This document shows, in pieces, positions 31,490-41,874 of a stretch of DNA of 64,000 bases. The position numbers were made by a program, and so were the translations under genes. Numbering within the stretch: the stretch's first letter is position 1; each line of letters opens with the position of its first letter. Under the pieces are notes generated by a model, which saw nothing but the letters and a program-made list of their open reading frames with translations, had not been told where the DNA came from and did not search any database. Source of the DNA: AP-15 sp963795485 (GTDB taxonomy: Bacteria > Pseudomonadota > Alphaproteobacteria > ATCC43930 > CGMCC-115725); contig CAWCIL010000007.1 of assembly GCA_963795485.1 (NCBI GenBank), positions 1 through 64,000 on the forward strand. The letters are read 5' to 3'.

Positions 31490-32506
31490 ATGGCGCTCCC
31501 CGAATCGAGCCGCTTCCGGCTCACTGCCGATCTTTCGATCTGCCGCATCCTCAATGGGATGTGGCAGGTCTCCGGCGCTCATGGCCGGATCGACCCGGCC
31601 CGCGCCGTCGACGCGATGTTCGCCTACCACGATGCCGGCTTCACCACCTGGGACTTGGCCGACCATTACGGCCCGGCCGAGGATTTCATCGGCGAATTTC
31701 GCCGCCGGTTCGCCGCCCGGCACGGCCCCGAACGGCTGCCCGAGATCCAGGCGTTCACAAAATGGGTTCCCCATCCCGGGCCGATGACCCCGCGTGTCGT
31801 CGCGGACGCGGTCGGCGTCTCGCTCGCGCGAATGGGCGTGACGACGCTCGACCTCTTGCAATTTCATTGGTGGGATTATGGCGACGGGCGCTATCTCGAT
31901 GCCCTCGGGCATCTCGCTGATTTGCAGCATGAGGGCAAGATCCGCCATTTGGCGCTGACCAATTTCGACACCGAGCGGCTGCGCGTCATCGTCGATCGCG
32001 GCCTGCCGATCGTCTCGAACCAGGTGCAGTATTCGCTGATCGACCGCCGGCCCGAAGCCCGGATGGCCGCGTTCTGCGGCGATCATGCGATCAGTTTGCT
32101 GGCCTATGGCACGCTGCTCGGCGGCCTCCTTTCGGAGCCCTATCTCGGCCGCGCCGAGCCGCGGCGCGACCAGCTCGCCACCGCCTCGCTGCAGAAATAC
32201 AAGCACATGATCGACGCCTGGGGCGGCTGGCCGCTCTTCCAGGAGCTGCTCGCGGCGCTCGAGCAAATTGCCGCAAGGCACCGCGTCAGCATCGCCAATG
32301 TCGGCGTGCGCTATGTGCTCGACCGCCCGGCGGTGGCCGGCGTCATCGTCGGCGCGCGGCTCGGAGCGGCGCAGCACCTCGCCGACAACACCCGCGTGTT
32401 CGGTTTCGCGCTCGACCCGGACGATCTCGCCGCGATCGAGGCGGTGCTGGCGAAATCGCGCGATCTGATGCAGGCGATCGGCGATTGCGGCGACGAATAC
32501 CGGTAA
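31490..32506 (+). CDS. aldo/keto reductase
   Basis: 338-residue (alpha/beta)8 barrel oxidoreductase. Catalytic tetrad visible: Asp55 and Tyr60 in WDLADHYG, Lys91 in AFTKW and His126 in LLQFHWW. C-terminal NADPH-binding segment (VAGVIVGARLGAAQHLADNT). It reduces aldehydes or ketones with NADPH in the cytoplasm. Shine-Dalgarno GGAG lies 11 bases before ATG 31490. The next gene (crotonase) begins 36 bases later on the same strand, so they may form an operon, though no common pathway is evident. Confidence 0.92.
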   Translation: MALPESSRFRLTADLSICRILNGMWQVSGAHGRIDPARAVDAMFAYHDAGFTTWDLADHYGPAEDFIGEFRRRFAARHGPERLPEIQAFTKWVPHPGPMTPRVVADAVGVSLARMGVTTLDLLQFHWWDYGDGRYLDALGHLADLQHEGKIRHLALTNFDTERLRVIVDRGLPIVSNQVQYSLIDRRPEARMAAFCGDHAISLLAYGTLLGGLLSEPYLGRAEPRRDQLATASLQKYKHMIDAWGGWPLFQELLAALEQIAARHRVSIANVGVRYVLDRPAVAGVIVGARLGAAQHLADNTRVFGFALDPDDLAAIEAVLAKSRDLMQAIGDCGDEYR

Positions 32507-32541
32507 TCGCGACGCGGCGGCAGGAACAGGGGGAGAGCAAA

Positions 32542-33459
32542 TTGCCCATCGATTACGAAAAGCGCGACGGGATCGCCTATATCCGTCTGAACAATCCGGA
32601 AAAGGCGAACATCCTCGACAAGCCGACCGCGGACGCGATCTCGGCGGCCTGGATCGATTTGTGGGAAGATCGCGACATCCGCTGCGCGATCCTGACCGGC
32701 GCCGGCGACCGCCATTTCTGCGGCGGGCACAATCTGGCGCCACGCCCCAACATCACCGAGGAAGAACGCGAATACCTGCGCACGCAACGCATCTTCTGGC
32801 CGCTCGCCGGCACCGTGCACGGGCAGAAGACCGGGGTCGACGGCCGCATGGGCGATCATTACCCGCGGGTGTGGAAGCCGGTCATCGCCGCGGTCAACGG
32901 CTGGGCCGCCGGAGCCGGGCTCTATATCCTGCTCTCTTCGACCGACATCCGCATCGCCAGCGCCGAGCACGCCCGGTTCAAGTTCGCGCTCACGACGCAA
33001 GGATGGCTCGGACATGGGCCGGGCGCCACCCTGCTCGCGCGCCAGCTCCGCTATGTCGACGCGATGAAGATCCTGCTGACCGACGAGCCGTTCGACGCGG
33101 CCGAAGCGTTGCGCATCGGCCTCGTCAACGAGGTGGTGCCGCATGCGCAATTGATGGAACGGGCGGAAAGGATCGCCCGCCATATCGTGACCCTGCCGCC
33201 GGTCGCGGTGCGCATGATGAAGGAGTTCGTCGTCCGCTTCGGCGATTTGCCGACCGACCAGGCCTGGCACGTCCAGACCCTGATCAACTCACTCTTGATC
33301 CAGACGACAACCGACGGCGAGGAAGGCCGCCGTGCTTTCAACGAAAAACGCCCACCCGATTTTACCGGGACCCTGCGCCGCCGCGGGGAGGCCTGGGAGG
33401 AACCGGCGGGGGACGATGCACAGCGCCTCGACGAGGCTTATCGCAGCGGCGAATTCTAG
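32542..33459 (+). CDS. enoyl-CoA hydratase/isomerase (crotonase) family protein, TTG start
   Basis: 305 residues. Begins at TTG 32542 behind GGGGAGAGCAAA; no ATG fits. Oxyanion-hole segments: DRHFCGGHNLAPRP and NGWAAGAGLYILLSSTDIRI. The catalytic Glu pair of classical hydratases is not obvious: the second loop reads FALTTQGWLGHGPGATLL. So it may perform another crotonase reaction (isomerase, dehalogenase, decarboxylase). An extra C-terminal part of about 40 residues after FNEKRPPDFTG is normal for many members. Cytoplasmic. Confidence 0.88.
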   Translation: MPIDYEKRDGIAYIRLNNPEKANILDKPTADAISAAWIDLWEDRDIRCAILTGAGDRHFCGGHNLAPRPNITEEEREYLRTQRIFWPLAGTVHGQKTGVDGRMGDHYPRVWKPVIAAVNGWAAGAGLYILLSSTDIRIASAEHARFKFALTTQGWLGHGPGATLLARQLRYVDAMKILLTDEPFDAAEALRIGLVNEVVPHAQLMERAERIARHIVTLPPVAVRMMKEFVVRFGDLPTDQAWHVQTLINSLLIQTTTDGEEGRRAFNEKRPPDFTGTLRRRGEAWEEPAGDDAQRLDEAYRSGEF

Positions 33460-33625
33460 AAAATTGTGCTGCGCTATCTACCGGCGCTTCCCTTTGGTCG
33501 CTGCGATCCCGCATTATCCGGTTCGCGGATCTCGCCCTGACCCCGCCCGCCTCGGCTCCGTGGCTCAGGGCAGCCGAGCCTCCGCCATGGCGGCCGGCGC
33601 CTCACATCCTGGAGGGTCCCTGGCG

Positions 33626-34003
33626 ATGCGGTTTATGATCCTTTGCCCGCTTTTTCTGGCGATGGTGGGGCTGACCGCCTGCTCCTCCACCGGCCCTTAC
33701 CTCGTATACTTCCAAGAGCGCTCCGCGCAACTGGACCCCGAGGCGCACAATCTGATTGCCGTGGCGGCACAGCGGGCCAACACCGAGCCGGCAGCGCCGG
33801 TCGAAGTCGTCGGCTATACCGACAGCGCCGGCAGCCCGCCGGCCGACGTCCTGCTGTCGCAACAGCGGGCCCAAGCGGTGGCGGAGGCGTTGGCGGCGGC
33901 GGGCGTGGCCCCGGATCGATTGAGGCGAGTCGGGCGCGGACAGACGGGCGTCGATCCGGGCATCGCCAGCCGGCGCGTCGAGATCGACATCGGTGGCACT
34001 TAA
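33626..34003 (+). CDS. OmpA-family outer-membrane lipoprotein
   Basis: 125 residues. Start ATG 33626 (GGAGGG upstream). Lipoprotein signal peptide with lipobox LTAC; Cys19 would be acylated. The mature part is a minimal OmpA-C domain: YLVYFQERSAQLDPEAHNLI, VVGYTDSAGSPPADVLLSQQ, and SRRVEIDI. It should tether the outer membrane to peptidoglycan, like a short Pal. It is a second, distinct OmpA-like gene beside the one at 14.8 kb. Not coupled to the crotonase gene. Confidence 0.9.
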   Translation: MRFMILCPLFLAMVGLTACSSTGPYLVYFQERSAQLDPEAHNLIAVAAQRANTEPAAPVEVVGYTDSAGSPPADVLLSQQRAQAVAEALAAAGVAPDRLRRVGRGQTGVDPGIASRRVEIDIGGT

Positions 34004-34246
34004 GACAAAAAATGCGCTTGTAAGGACGCGACTGTCAGGTCGCGCTGGATGGGGGCAGCTGGTCCAGTTCGGCGCCCTCGCGCTCTCTGCGGCCTTGCCC
34101 GAACTCCGCGCCGGGGGTTTCCTGGATGCGGCTGGGTCATCAACCGCGAGATGCTGGCGATCGTGCCGGCCCCGATCGTCGCCGGTGCCCCAAGCACGTT
34201 CGAGCCTCGGCGCGAGCCGGTTCGGCGGGATAACGCCCGCAGCGAG

Positions 34247-34567
34247 CTACAGGACCGAATCGACCCATTCGTAGAGCTTTCTTTTCGGCAAGGCGCCGAT
34301 CTTGGTGTCGACGACCTTCCCGCCCTTGAACAGGATCATCGTCGGGATGCCGCGGACCCCGTATTTGGTCGGCGATTGCGGGTTCTCGTCGATGTTGACC
34401 TTGGCGACAGTCAGCTCGCCGGCCTTGTCGGCGGCGAGGTCTTCGAGAAACGGCCCGATCATCTTGCACGGGCCGCACCACTCGGCCCAGAAATCGACGA
34501 GAACCGGCCCGTCGGCGCGAAGCACGTCGGTCTCGAAGCTGCTGTCGGTCACGGCGGTCGGTTTCAT
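34247..34567 (-). CDS. trxA: thioredoxin
   Basis: 106-residue cytoplasmic thioredoxin with the active site WCGPCK (Cys31, Cys34), conserved cis-Pro (GIPTMILFKGG) and DFWAEW. It donates electrons to ribonucleotide reductase, MsrA/B and others. Start ATG 34567. It lies 54 bases downstream of addA on the same strand, the standard alphaproteobacterial order addB-addA-trxA. Confidence 0.97.
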   Translation of the reverse strand: MKPTAVTDSSFETDVLRADGPVLVDFWAEWCGPCKMIGPFLEDLAADKAGELTVAKVNIDENPQSPTKYGVRGIPTMILFKGGKVVDTKIGALPKRKLYEWVDSVL

Positions 34568-34620
34568 CGCGATGTCCCTTTTCTAGCCTCGGTGAGATTA
34601 GGGGCGGCGAAAAAGCGGCG

Positions 34621-37600
34621 TCAAGGAGCGTGCCCTGCGAGCCTCTCGGGGCTGATCGGCATTAAGAGCGGTGCTTGCGTCCACAGGAGGGCGCAGCGAA
34701 TCTCGCGGCCGGGATAGATCCGGGCGAGTGCGGCGCGATAGATCGCCAGCTGGCGCAGATAAAGGGGCGCCACCTCGGCCTCGTTCGCCGGCACCGGGCG
34801 CATGGTCTTGTAATCGACGATCAGCACATGGTCCGGGGCGACGACCAGGCGGTCGATCTGCCCCGACAGCGCGTGTCGGCCGACGAGCCCGACCAGTGGC
34901 ACTTCGGCTTGCGAATCCGGCCCGAAGAGCGCGCCGAAATCAGGATGGTCGAGCACCGCCAAGATTTCGCACCGGATCTCGTCCTGCTCCTCGGCGGCGA
35001 GGCCGTGGCTAGGCGCGGCCAGAAAACGCCGGGCCGCCAGGTCCCGCTCGAGGGGCGGCAGCTCGGGCAGGCTCTGCAGCAGCCGGTGAACCAGGAGACC
35101 GCGCTTGAACCGGTCGCGCCCGCCGATCGCCAGCGGCGACACGGTCGGCGGCTCCTCGCCGCTCGGCCGCGAGGGGATCAACGGGCGCGGCGGATCGGGC
35201 TCGGCCGGCGGCGGCGAGATCGCCCAATCGGGCAGCGCTGCGGCGCTCGCCGTTTCTGTGGCCGGCTCGCGGCGCGGCGGCGCGGTCTGCGGCCCGTCCA
35301 GCCGCAGCCCTTCTCCGGACCAGCCGTCGGCGCCGATCAGCGTCGCCGCGTCGAACTCGAAGGGATCGGCGTGGCCGGCCAGCCCGGCGCGGCACAGCGT
35401 GTGCCAACAGGTCTGCGGCGCCGGACGGCGGGTCTGCCAGCCGCAGATATAGAGCCGGTCCTGCGCGCGGGTCAGGCCGACATATAAGAGGCGGCGATAC
35501 TCCTGCAATTGGCGCAGCGTCCACGCCTGCTTTTCCGCGCGGTAGCGCGCGGCGATCTGATCGCCGGGCGGTTTCCACAGCGGCAATTCGTCTCGTTCGG
35601 TCCACAGCAGCGTAAGCTTCTGCTCCGGCACCGCCATCGTGTCGGGCAGAAACACGACCGGCGCTTCGAGCCCCTTGGCGCCGTGCACGGTCAGGATGCG
35701 CACCTCGTCGTGCCGGCGCGCGGCAAGATCGCGTTTGACCTCGGTATTGCCGGCCACGAGCCAGCGCAGGAACCCCTGCAAGGCGGGCGCGTGCTCGCGC
35801 TCATAGGATAGCGCCAGCCCCAGGAATTCCTCGATCGGGTCGTCGGCCTCGGGGCCGAGGCGACGCAGCATGGCGTGACGGCCGCGCTCGGCACCGAGAA
35901 TTTCGGCATAAAGCTCGTAGGGCGGGACGAAGTCGGCGCGGGCGAGCCAGGCAGACAGCCGCTCGACGACCCTGGCCAGCTTTGGGCTCGACTGGGCGCG
36001 GAGGCGCAGCCGGCCCCACAATTTCGCTTCGCCGCGATCGCGGCACAAATCGTAGAGGGTATCCTCGTCGAGGTCGAAGAGCGGCCCCTTCAGCACCGTC
36101 GCCAGGGTCAAATCGTCCTCGGGAAACAGCAGAAACCGGCCGAGAGCCACCAGGTCCTGCACCGCCAATTGCTCGCTCAGCACCAGACGATCGGCGCCGG
36201 CGACCGGGATGCCGCGCTCTTTGAGCGCGCGCAGCAATTCGCCGACGAATTCATTGCGGCGGCGCACCAGCACCATGATGTCGCCGGGCCGCAGCGGACG
36301 GTCGCGCGCCTCCAACCGCTCGCCGGCGGCGAGCCAATTTCCGATCGTCGCGGCAACCGCGCGGGCGAGCCGGGCCCAGGGCTCGGCGACCCGGCGGTGG
36401 GCGATCGGCAATTCCTCGGCATCGGGCCCATCCTGCGGCCCCGGCACTGGCGGCCACAGCTCAACCCGTCCCGCGTGACCGGCGCGCGCGGCGAGATGGC
36501 GGATGACACCGCCATCGAGGGCGACCCCATCGCGCGCCTGCGGCTGGCGAAAGATCGCGTCGACGGCCCGCAGAATCGGCTCGGTCGAGCGAAACGACAG
36601 GTCAAGCGGCACGACCCGCCAGTCCTGCTTGGCGTTGATCACCCGTTCCTGAAAATGCTGCCGCATGCGCAGAAATGCCTGCGGGTCAGCGCGCTGAAAG
36701 CTATAGATCGACTGTTTCGCGTCGCCGACCGCGAAGATCGTGCGGCCGTGGCGGCCGGCACCCTCGCCGGCAAAGAATTCCTCGGCCAGTGCCGCGACGA
36801 TCTCCCACTGCTCGGGGTTGGTATCCTGAGCCTCGTCGATCAGAATGTGGTCGAGCCCACCATCGAGCTTGAACAATACCCAGGGGGCCACCCCGGGCCG
36901 GCGCAGCAGGTCGCGCGCGGTCTGCACCAGATCGTCGAAATCGAGCACGCCCGCGAGCCGCTTGGCGTCGTCATAGGCGCGCAAGAGGGCATCGCCGAGC
37001 CGGGCCAGCGCGCAGGTCGCTTCGCGCAGCACCACCGCCGCCCGCGCCTCCCGCAGCTTTTGCAATCGCTCTGCCTCGGCGGTCAAGATCGCCCTGGCGT
37101 CGCAGCCGGCCAGGCGCGCCGCCTCGGCCGTGATCAGGGTTTTCCGAACCTCTCCGAGATTGGTCAGAAAAGCGCATTCGTAACTGGCCAGCATCTCGCT
37201 TCGGCGGTGCGGCTGCGCGCACCATTCGGCGAGGACTATGCCGCGTCCGCAGTCGGTCTCCTTCCCGGCCGCGAGAGCGGCGGCGGCGGAGCGCAACCCG
37301 GCTTCGTCACCGGCATCGGCGGCGCAAAAACCGGCGACCAGCGTTTCTGCGGTGGCTTCCGGCGACAGCGACAATGCGATGCAGAGGCGACGGCGCAACT
37401 CGGCGTGACCCTCGGCCACCGCCCGGCGCAATTTGCCGCGTTCCTGGGCGAGCGCCCCCATCAGTTCGGCGAAACGTTCCTCGGCGGCGTGATCGGAGAC
37501 GATGCCGAGCGCCTCGGCGAGTTCAGGATGGCGCCCGTCCCGCGCGGCGAGGATCACCTTCTGGGCGGCCTCGGCCAGCGCCTCTCCGGCCCCGCGCTCC

Positions 37601-38034
37601 TCGAGCACCGCGAATTCCGGCGACACCCCGGCCTCGAGCGGAAAGCGACGCAACAGGGTCTGGCAGAAAGCATGGATCGTCGCGATCTTGATCCCGCCTG
37701 GGGTGTCGAGCACCCGCGCGAAAAGCTGGCGGGCGCGGGCGATCGTTGCCTCGCCGGGAAAATCCCCGGTCAGCTTTTGCAGGGCTTGCGCGAGCGCCCC
37801 CGGCGGCAGCGTCGCCCATTCAGCCAGCCGGGAGTCGAGCCGGTTCGCCATCTCGGCGGCGGCGGCGCGGGTGAAGGTCAGGCACAGCACGCGGGCGGGG
37901 TCGGTGCCGTCCAGCATCAGCCGCAGCAGCCGCTCGGTCAGGACCGTGGTCTTGCCGGTGCCGGCCGAGGCCGAAACCCAGACCGAGCTGCGCGGCCCCG
38001 CGGCGCGGCGATCGGTTTCCGGGCCGTCGCTCAT
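34621..38034 (-). CDS. addA: double-strand break repair helicase/nuclease AddA
   Basis: 1137 residues, the UvrD-like helicase plus C-terminal nuclease subunit of AddAB. Walker A SASAGTGKTTVL (22-33), LCLTFTRAAAAEMANRL (motif Ia), motif II LIDEAQDTNPEQWE, RRLLYVGLTRAQDRLYICGW (motif VI) and a RecB-type nuclease motif LIVDYKTMRPVP. Together with AddB it resects double-strand breaks to load RecA. Start ATG 38034. The corrected addB stop lies 31 bases upstream, so the pair is an operon. No frameshift is seen across 3.4 kb. Confidence 0.95.
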   Translation of the reverse strand: MSDGPETDRRAAGPRSSVWVSASAGTGKTTVLTERLLRLMLDGTDPARVLCLTFTRAAAAEMANRLDSRLAEWATLPPGALAQALQKLTGDFPGEATIARARQLFARVLDTPGGIKIATIHAFCQTLLRRFPLEAGVSPEFAVLEERGAGEALAEAAQKVILAARDGRHPELAEALGIVSDHAAEERFAELMGALAQERGKLRRAVAEGHAELRRRLCIALSLSPEATAETLVAGFCAADAGDEAGLRSAAAALAAGKETDCGRGIVLAEWCAQPHRRSEMLASYECAFLTNLGEVRKTLITAEAARLAGCDARAILTAEAERLQKLREARAAVVLREATCALARLGDALLRAYDDAKRLAGVLDFDDLVQTARDLLRRPGVAPWVLFKLDGGLDHILIDEAQDTNPEQWEIVAALAEEFFAGEGAGRHGRTIFAVGDAKQSIYSFQRADPQAFLRMRQHFQERVINAKQDWRVVPLDLSFRSTEPILRAVDAIFRQPQARDGVALDGGVIRHLAARAGHAGRVELWPPVPGPQDGPDAEELPIAHRRVAEPWARLARAVAATIGNWLAAGERLEARDRPLRPGDIMVLVRRRNEFVGELLRALKERGIPVAGADRLVLSEQLAVQDLVALGRFLLFPEDDLTLATVLKGPLFDLDEDTLYDLCRDRGEAKLWGRLRLRAQSSPKLARVVERLSAWLARADFVPPYELYAEILGAERGRHAMLRRLGPEADDPIEEFLGLALSYEREHAPALQGFLRWLVAGNTEVKRDLAARRHDEVRILTVHGAKGLEAPVVFLPDTMAVPEQKLTLLWTERDELPLWKPPGDQIAARYRAEKQAWTLRQLQEYRRLLYVGLTRAQDRLYICGWQTRRPAPQTCWHTLCRAGLAGHADPFEFDAATLIGADGWSGEGLRLDGPQTAPPRREPATETASAAALPDWAISPPPAEPDPPRPLIPSRPSGEEPPTVSPLAIGGRDRFKRGLLVHRLLQSLPELPPLERDLAARRFLAAPSHGLAAEEQDEIRCEILAVLDHPDFGALFGPDSQAEVPLVGLVGRHALSGQIDRLVVAPDHVLIVDYKTMRPVPANEAEVAPLYLRQLAIYRAALARIYPGREIRCALLWTQAPLLMPISPERLAGHAP

Positions 38035-38064
38035 TCGTCGGCCCCGCTCATTCCGCGGCCCCGC

Positions 38065-41000
38065 TCATTCTTCGGCCTCGCCGCGATCCACCCGTTCGAG
38101 GTGCCGGTAATCGGAATAGCGCGGCTCCCACTCGCGCACCGGCATCGCCAGATACGGGGTCGCGGGGTCGTCGAAATCGCTCGATCATCGCCCGCAGCCT
38201 GGCGAGCGCGCGATCGATCAGGGCGCCGGGGTCGCCATCATCGATCGGGCGGCGTCCTCCAGAGGGGTCGCCGCCGCCCAGCCGCCAATATTCGAGGGCC
38301 GTCGGCACGCCCTGGACGGTCCCAAAGCTGCCGTCGCGCAGGATGGCGCCTTCGAGCGGCAATTGCGGGGCAAACCCGGCCTGGATCTTTTTCTTCGTCG
38401 GCACCGCCCCGGTCTTGTAGTCAACCAGCAGAAACCCGCCCGCGGCGAGACGATCGATGCGGTCGGCGTTGGCAATCAGCTCGAACGGCCCGCCGGGCCC
38501 GGCGAGGGTCAGCCGGCCGGAGCACTCGCTCAAGCTCTCGACGATGGTCGCCCGGTGGGCGCTCTCCTCGGCGACCAGCCAGCGCACGATGCGCTTGAAG
38601 CGCGGCCACCAGAACGCCCAGGCGCCGGGGCGCGACAAGACCGGCCCGAAGCTCCGCCATCCGATCGCCATCAGCTGCGCTGCGGCATCCTGCGGCAATT
38701 CGCGCGGAAACCGGCGGGCGAATTCGGCGAGCGCCGCATGGATGCAGATCCCGAGATCGGCGCGGCCAGGATCGGCGTCTAGCTCGTCGAGCGCCCTGAG
38801 CCCGAGGATATGACGGGCATAGATCGCATAGGGGTCGGCGAGCCAGGTCTCGACCTGGGTGACCGACAGCCGGCGTGGCCGGACCGCGAGCGGCGGGCGA
38901 GGTTCGGGCCTCGGCAGCGCCTGGTACGGGGCGGCGTCGAGCAGCCGGGCGGCGGCCGCCACCTCCATCTCCGGCTTCATCGCGCCATCGAGACCGACCG
39001 CGCGCAGCACGGTGTCGAGCCGCAGCAGCCAGCGCGACGGCACCGTCGGCACCCCTTCGCTGCGCGCGGCACGGGTCAGCGCCGCTTCCGGTGCCGCTAT
39101 CGCCTGGGTGAAATCATGCGCGGCCATGCCGGTAGCCCGCTCGGGCATGGCGATCGCAAAGGCGCGCCGCATCTGCCGCGACATCCACGGGTCGTGCGCC
39201 AAGGCACCGGGCCAGGTGCCTTCGTCGAGCCCGCCAAGGACGACCAAATCGGCCTGCTGCAGGCGCGCCTCGACCAGTCCCCAGATCGCCAGCCGCGGGT
39301 GAAGGCCAAAAACTGGACGAACCACCGCACCAGCGGCCAGCGTTTCGAACAATGCCGGGTAGTGGCGACCCGGCAGCGGCGGGAAATCCTGCGCGGCATC
39401 GATCAGCTCATGGCAAAAGCGCGCCGCCGTCTCGCCAGCGGCTTCGCGCCATAGCCGCGCGCTGCCGGTCTCGGTGTCGGTCGCCGCCAGCCGCTCGGCC
39501 GCCTCGACATGCGCCGTGGCCAGGCGAGCGAGCGGGACCGATCCCGCGGCGAGCAGGCCCGGCAGGCTGCCGAGGCAGGATTCGAGCCGGTCGGCAAAGC
39601 GGCGCAAGCGCTCGTCGGCGTCGGCGAGGGCAGCCCGCAGACCGGCAAGGCCGGGCGCCGGGCGCGGCCCCAGGATCGCCGCTTCGAGGGCCCGAGTCCG
39701 CTCGCGAAAAGCAGCCGGGGCGAGGCCGCCGGCGGCCAGCGGGTGCTTCAGCGCGGCCAGCATCGGCACCGGCGCCAGTTGGCTCGCGGCGAGATCGAGC
39801 AGCAGGCGCAGAAACACGCCCGGCGGCGTGCGGTTCAGCGGCAGGCCCGCCGAATCGTCGATTTCGATGCCCCAGCGGCGCAGCTCGGCCGCGACCCGGC
39901 GGGCGAGCTCGCGATCCGGAGTGACGAGCGCCGCGGTGGCGCCGGGGGTTTCGAGCTTGCGCCTCAGCAGCAGCGCCACGGTCAGCGCCTCCTCGTGCGG
40001 GCCGGCGCAATCGTAGCGGCTGACCCCGGCGAGTGCGTCGGCGGCGAACGGCCCCAGTCGGCGCCATGCCTCGGTTGTGGCCGCCGGCCGCATCGCCTCG
40101 CCGATCAGCCGCATCCGGCGGGCGCGCGGCAATTCGAGCGAGCCGGCTTCACCCCCCCGATCACCTTCCATCCCCTCCCCCACACGCGGAGGAGCGCCAG
40201 GGTTGAGGCCGACCCCCGCGCTTGATCCAGCCGCCGGGTGCGCGAGGGCTGCGTCGTTCCAGTCGCGTACATCGCTCGGGGCCAGGTCGAGGGCCTGCAA
40301 CAGCGTCGCCATCAGATGCTGCGGATGGGCTTCGTCGGCTTCGATCGCCGACCATTGAGCCGGGTCACATCGACGGTCGAGCCCGGCCAGGATCACCGCA
40401 CCCCGATCGAGGTCGGCGACCGCCGCGATCAATTCGGTCATCGCCGGGATCCCGCCGGTGAGCCCGGCGGCGATCACCGGGTCGCGCGGCGGCGACCGGC
40501 GCCAGATCGCCGCCTGCTGTATCAACAGGCGGGTGCGGCGGTCGGCCGGGTCGAGCGCACCTTCGGCGGCCAGCATGTCGGGCCAGTAGCGCGGCAGGAT
40601 TTCGAGAAACTTGCGCACGGTCTGCCAATGCTCGGCCAGCTCGGCCGGGGCCAACTCGGCGAGCCGGGCGAAGTCAGCACCTTCGGTCGCGACAGTGTCG
40701 AGCAGCCGGGCGAGGCTGGCGGCGAGTGCCGCGGCCCGGCCCGGCAGCAGCTTCTCGCCGCCTCGCCGCTCGCCCCAATCCAGCACGAGCCGGGTCAACA
40801 GCAGCCGGCGGCGCAACTCCGGAACGGCCGGCGGCACCGAGAGGCTGCCCTCGTCTGCCGTCCCCTCGACCAGCGACAGCTCATCCGAATCGAAATCCCC
40901 GATCGGCCGCATCCGCGGCAGCAGCACCGGTGTTCCCGGCTCCTTTCCAACCGGCACGACACGCAAAAAGGCCTCGCGCAGCGCGCGCGCGGCACGCCGG

Positions 41001-41125
41001 GTCGGCAATAGCAGGGTGACGCGCGACAGCGCCAGCGGGTCCTCGCCGGCGGTGGCCAGCAGCCCCTCGGCCAGCGTCGACAAAAACGGGCGCTCGGCGG
41101 CAATCGTGTAAACCTTGGGCGGCAC
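38065..41125 (-). CDS. addB: double-strand break repair protein AddB, late frameshift and an internal repeat-like insertion
   Basis: About 1020 residues. GTG start at 41125 (PPKVYTIAAERPFLSTLAEG). The family order is recognisable: LTLLLPTRRAARAL-like opening, ALSRVTLLLPTRRAARALRE, LVVLGGLDEGTWPG, ... and the RecB-like nuclease motif FLLVDYKTGAVPT near the end. An extra T near 38185 shifts the last 40 codons; the other frame restores the normal tail ending at TGA 38065 (total length 3n+1). About 30 residues near 40150-40235 (GVGLNPGAPPRVGEGMEGDR) look foreign. It acts with AddA in recombinational repair. Confidence 0.9.
40150..40235. repeat. repeat-like GC-rich insertion inside addB
   Basis: Within addB, between the DVRDWNDAALAHPAAG and LPRARRMRLIGEAMRPAAT segments, the DNA reads as an intergenic type of repeat: a run of C (CACCCCCCCGATC) and ATCCCCTCCCCCACACGCGG near 40155-40190. 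It keeps the frame and adds about 30 Gly/Pro-rich residues. It resembles the CCCTCCCCC palindrome at 56075, but I cannot align them well. Confidence 0.4.
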
Positions 41126-41149
41126 CGCCGGCTCGCTCCCCTGGACCCT

Positions 41150-41874
41150 CTAGCGCTCGATGCGGTGCGAGGCGAGCCGCGCGCGGGTGGCGTCGAGCCC
41201 CGCCGGGGTGCCGACATGGAACCACTCGCCGTCATGAACGATGGCGCCCAGGCGACCCGCCTGCTCCGCGCGGTCGAACAGGCGGACCAGCGAGTAGACC
41301 CGGTCGGTCACCCCATCGAACAGTCGACGATGGAGCAGCTGGATGCCGGAGAACAGGAACGGGGCGATCTCGCGCTCGCGGCGGCGGCGCGGGTGCCCGG
41401 CCGGGTCGATCAGGTAATCGCCGCTGCCATCATAACCGACCGCGCTCACCGTGCGCTGCAGCAGCAGGAGCGCGTCGGTCGTACGCGGGGTCGAAGGCGC
41501 GGGCCAGCCGCAGCAATGCCGAAATCCCTGCCGTCGAGCCAGAAAACGTCGGCGTTGACGACGAAAAACGTCTCGCCGAGCGATGGCAACGCACGCGCCA
41601 CCCCGCCCCCGGTGTCGAGCAGCTCGGGCTCCTCGGAGATCTCGATAGACGGCCGGTCACGACCGGCGAGCGCGGCCGTCATCATCGCCGCCAGATAGTG
41701 GGTGTTGACGACGACGTGCTCGACGCCAGCCAGCGCCAGCCGGTCGAGCGCATGGTCAATGAGGGTGCGGCCGTTGAGCTCGACGAGCGGTTTCGGCACC
41801 CGGTCGGTCAGCGGGCGCAGCCGGGTCCCGAGCCCGGCCGCCAGCACCATCGCCCGCCGCGGCGCGGCGGTCAC
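41150..41874 (-). pseudogene. sugar-phosphate nucleotidyltransferase (MurNAc-1-P uridylyltransferase-like), two frameshifts
   Basis: About 240 residues after correction. GTG start at 41874, overlapping the preceding kinase stop (GTGA). N-terminal signature AMVLAAGLGTRLRPLTDRVP plus KPLVELNGRTLIDHALDRL, then GGVARALPSLGETFFVVNAD with the metal-binding NAD. Two extra bases near 41485 and 41530 break the middle; the last frame reads SAVGYDGSGDYLIDPAGHPR, ... WFHVGTPAGLDATRARL, the normal end. Its place next to an AmgK-like kinase suggests the MurU step of cell-wall sugar recycling (MurNAc-1-P to UDP-MurNAc). Length 3n+2 agrees with two inserted bases. Confidence 0.82.
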
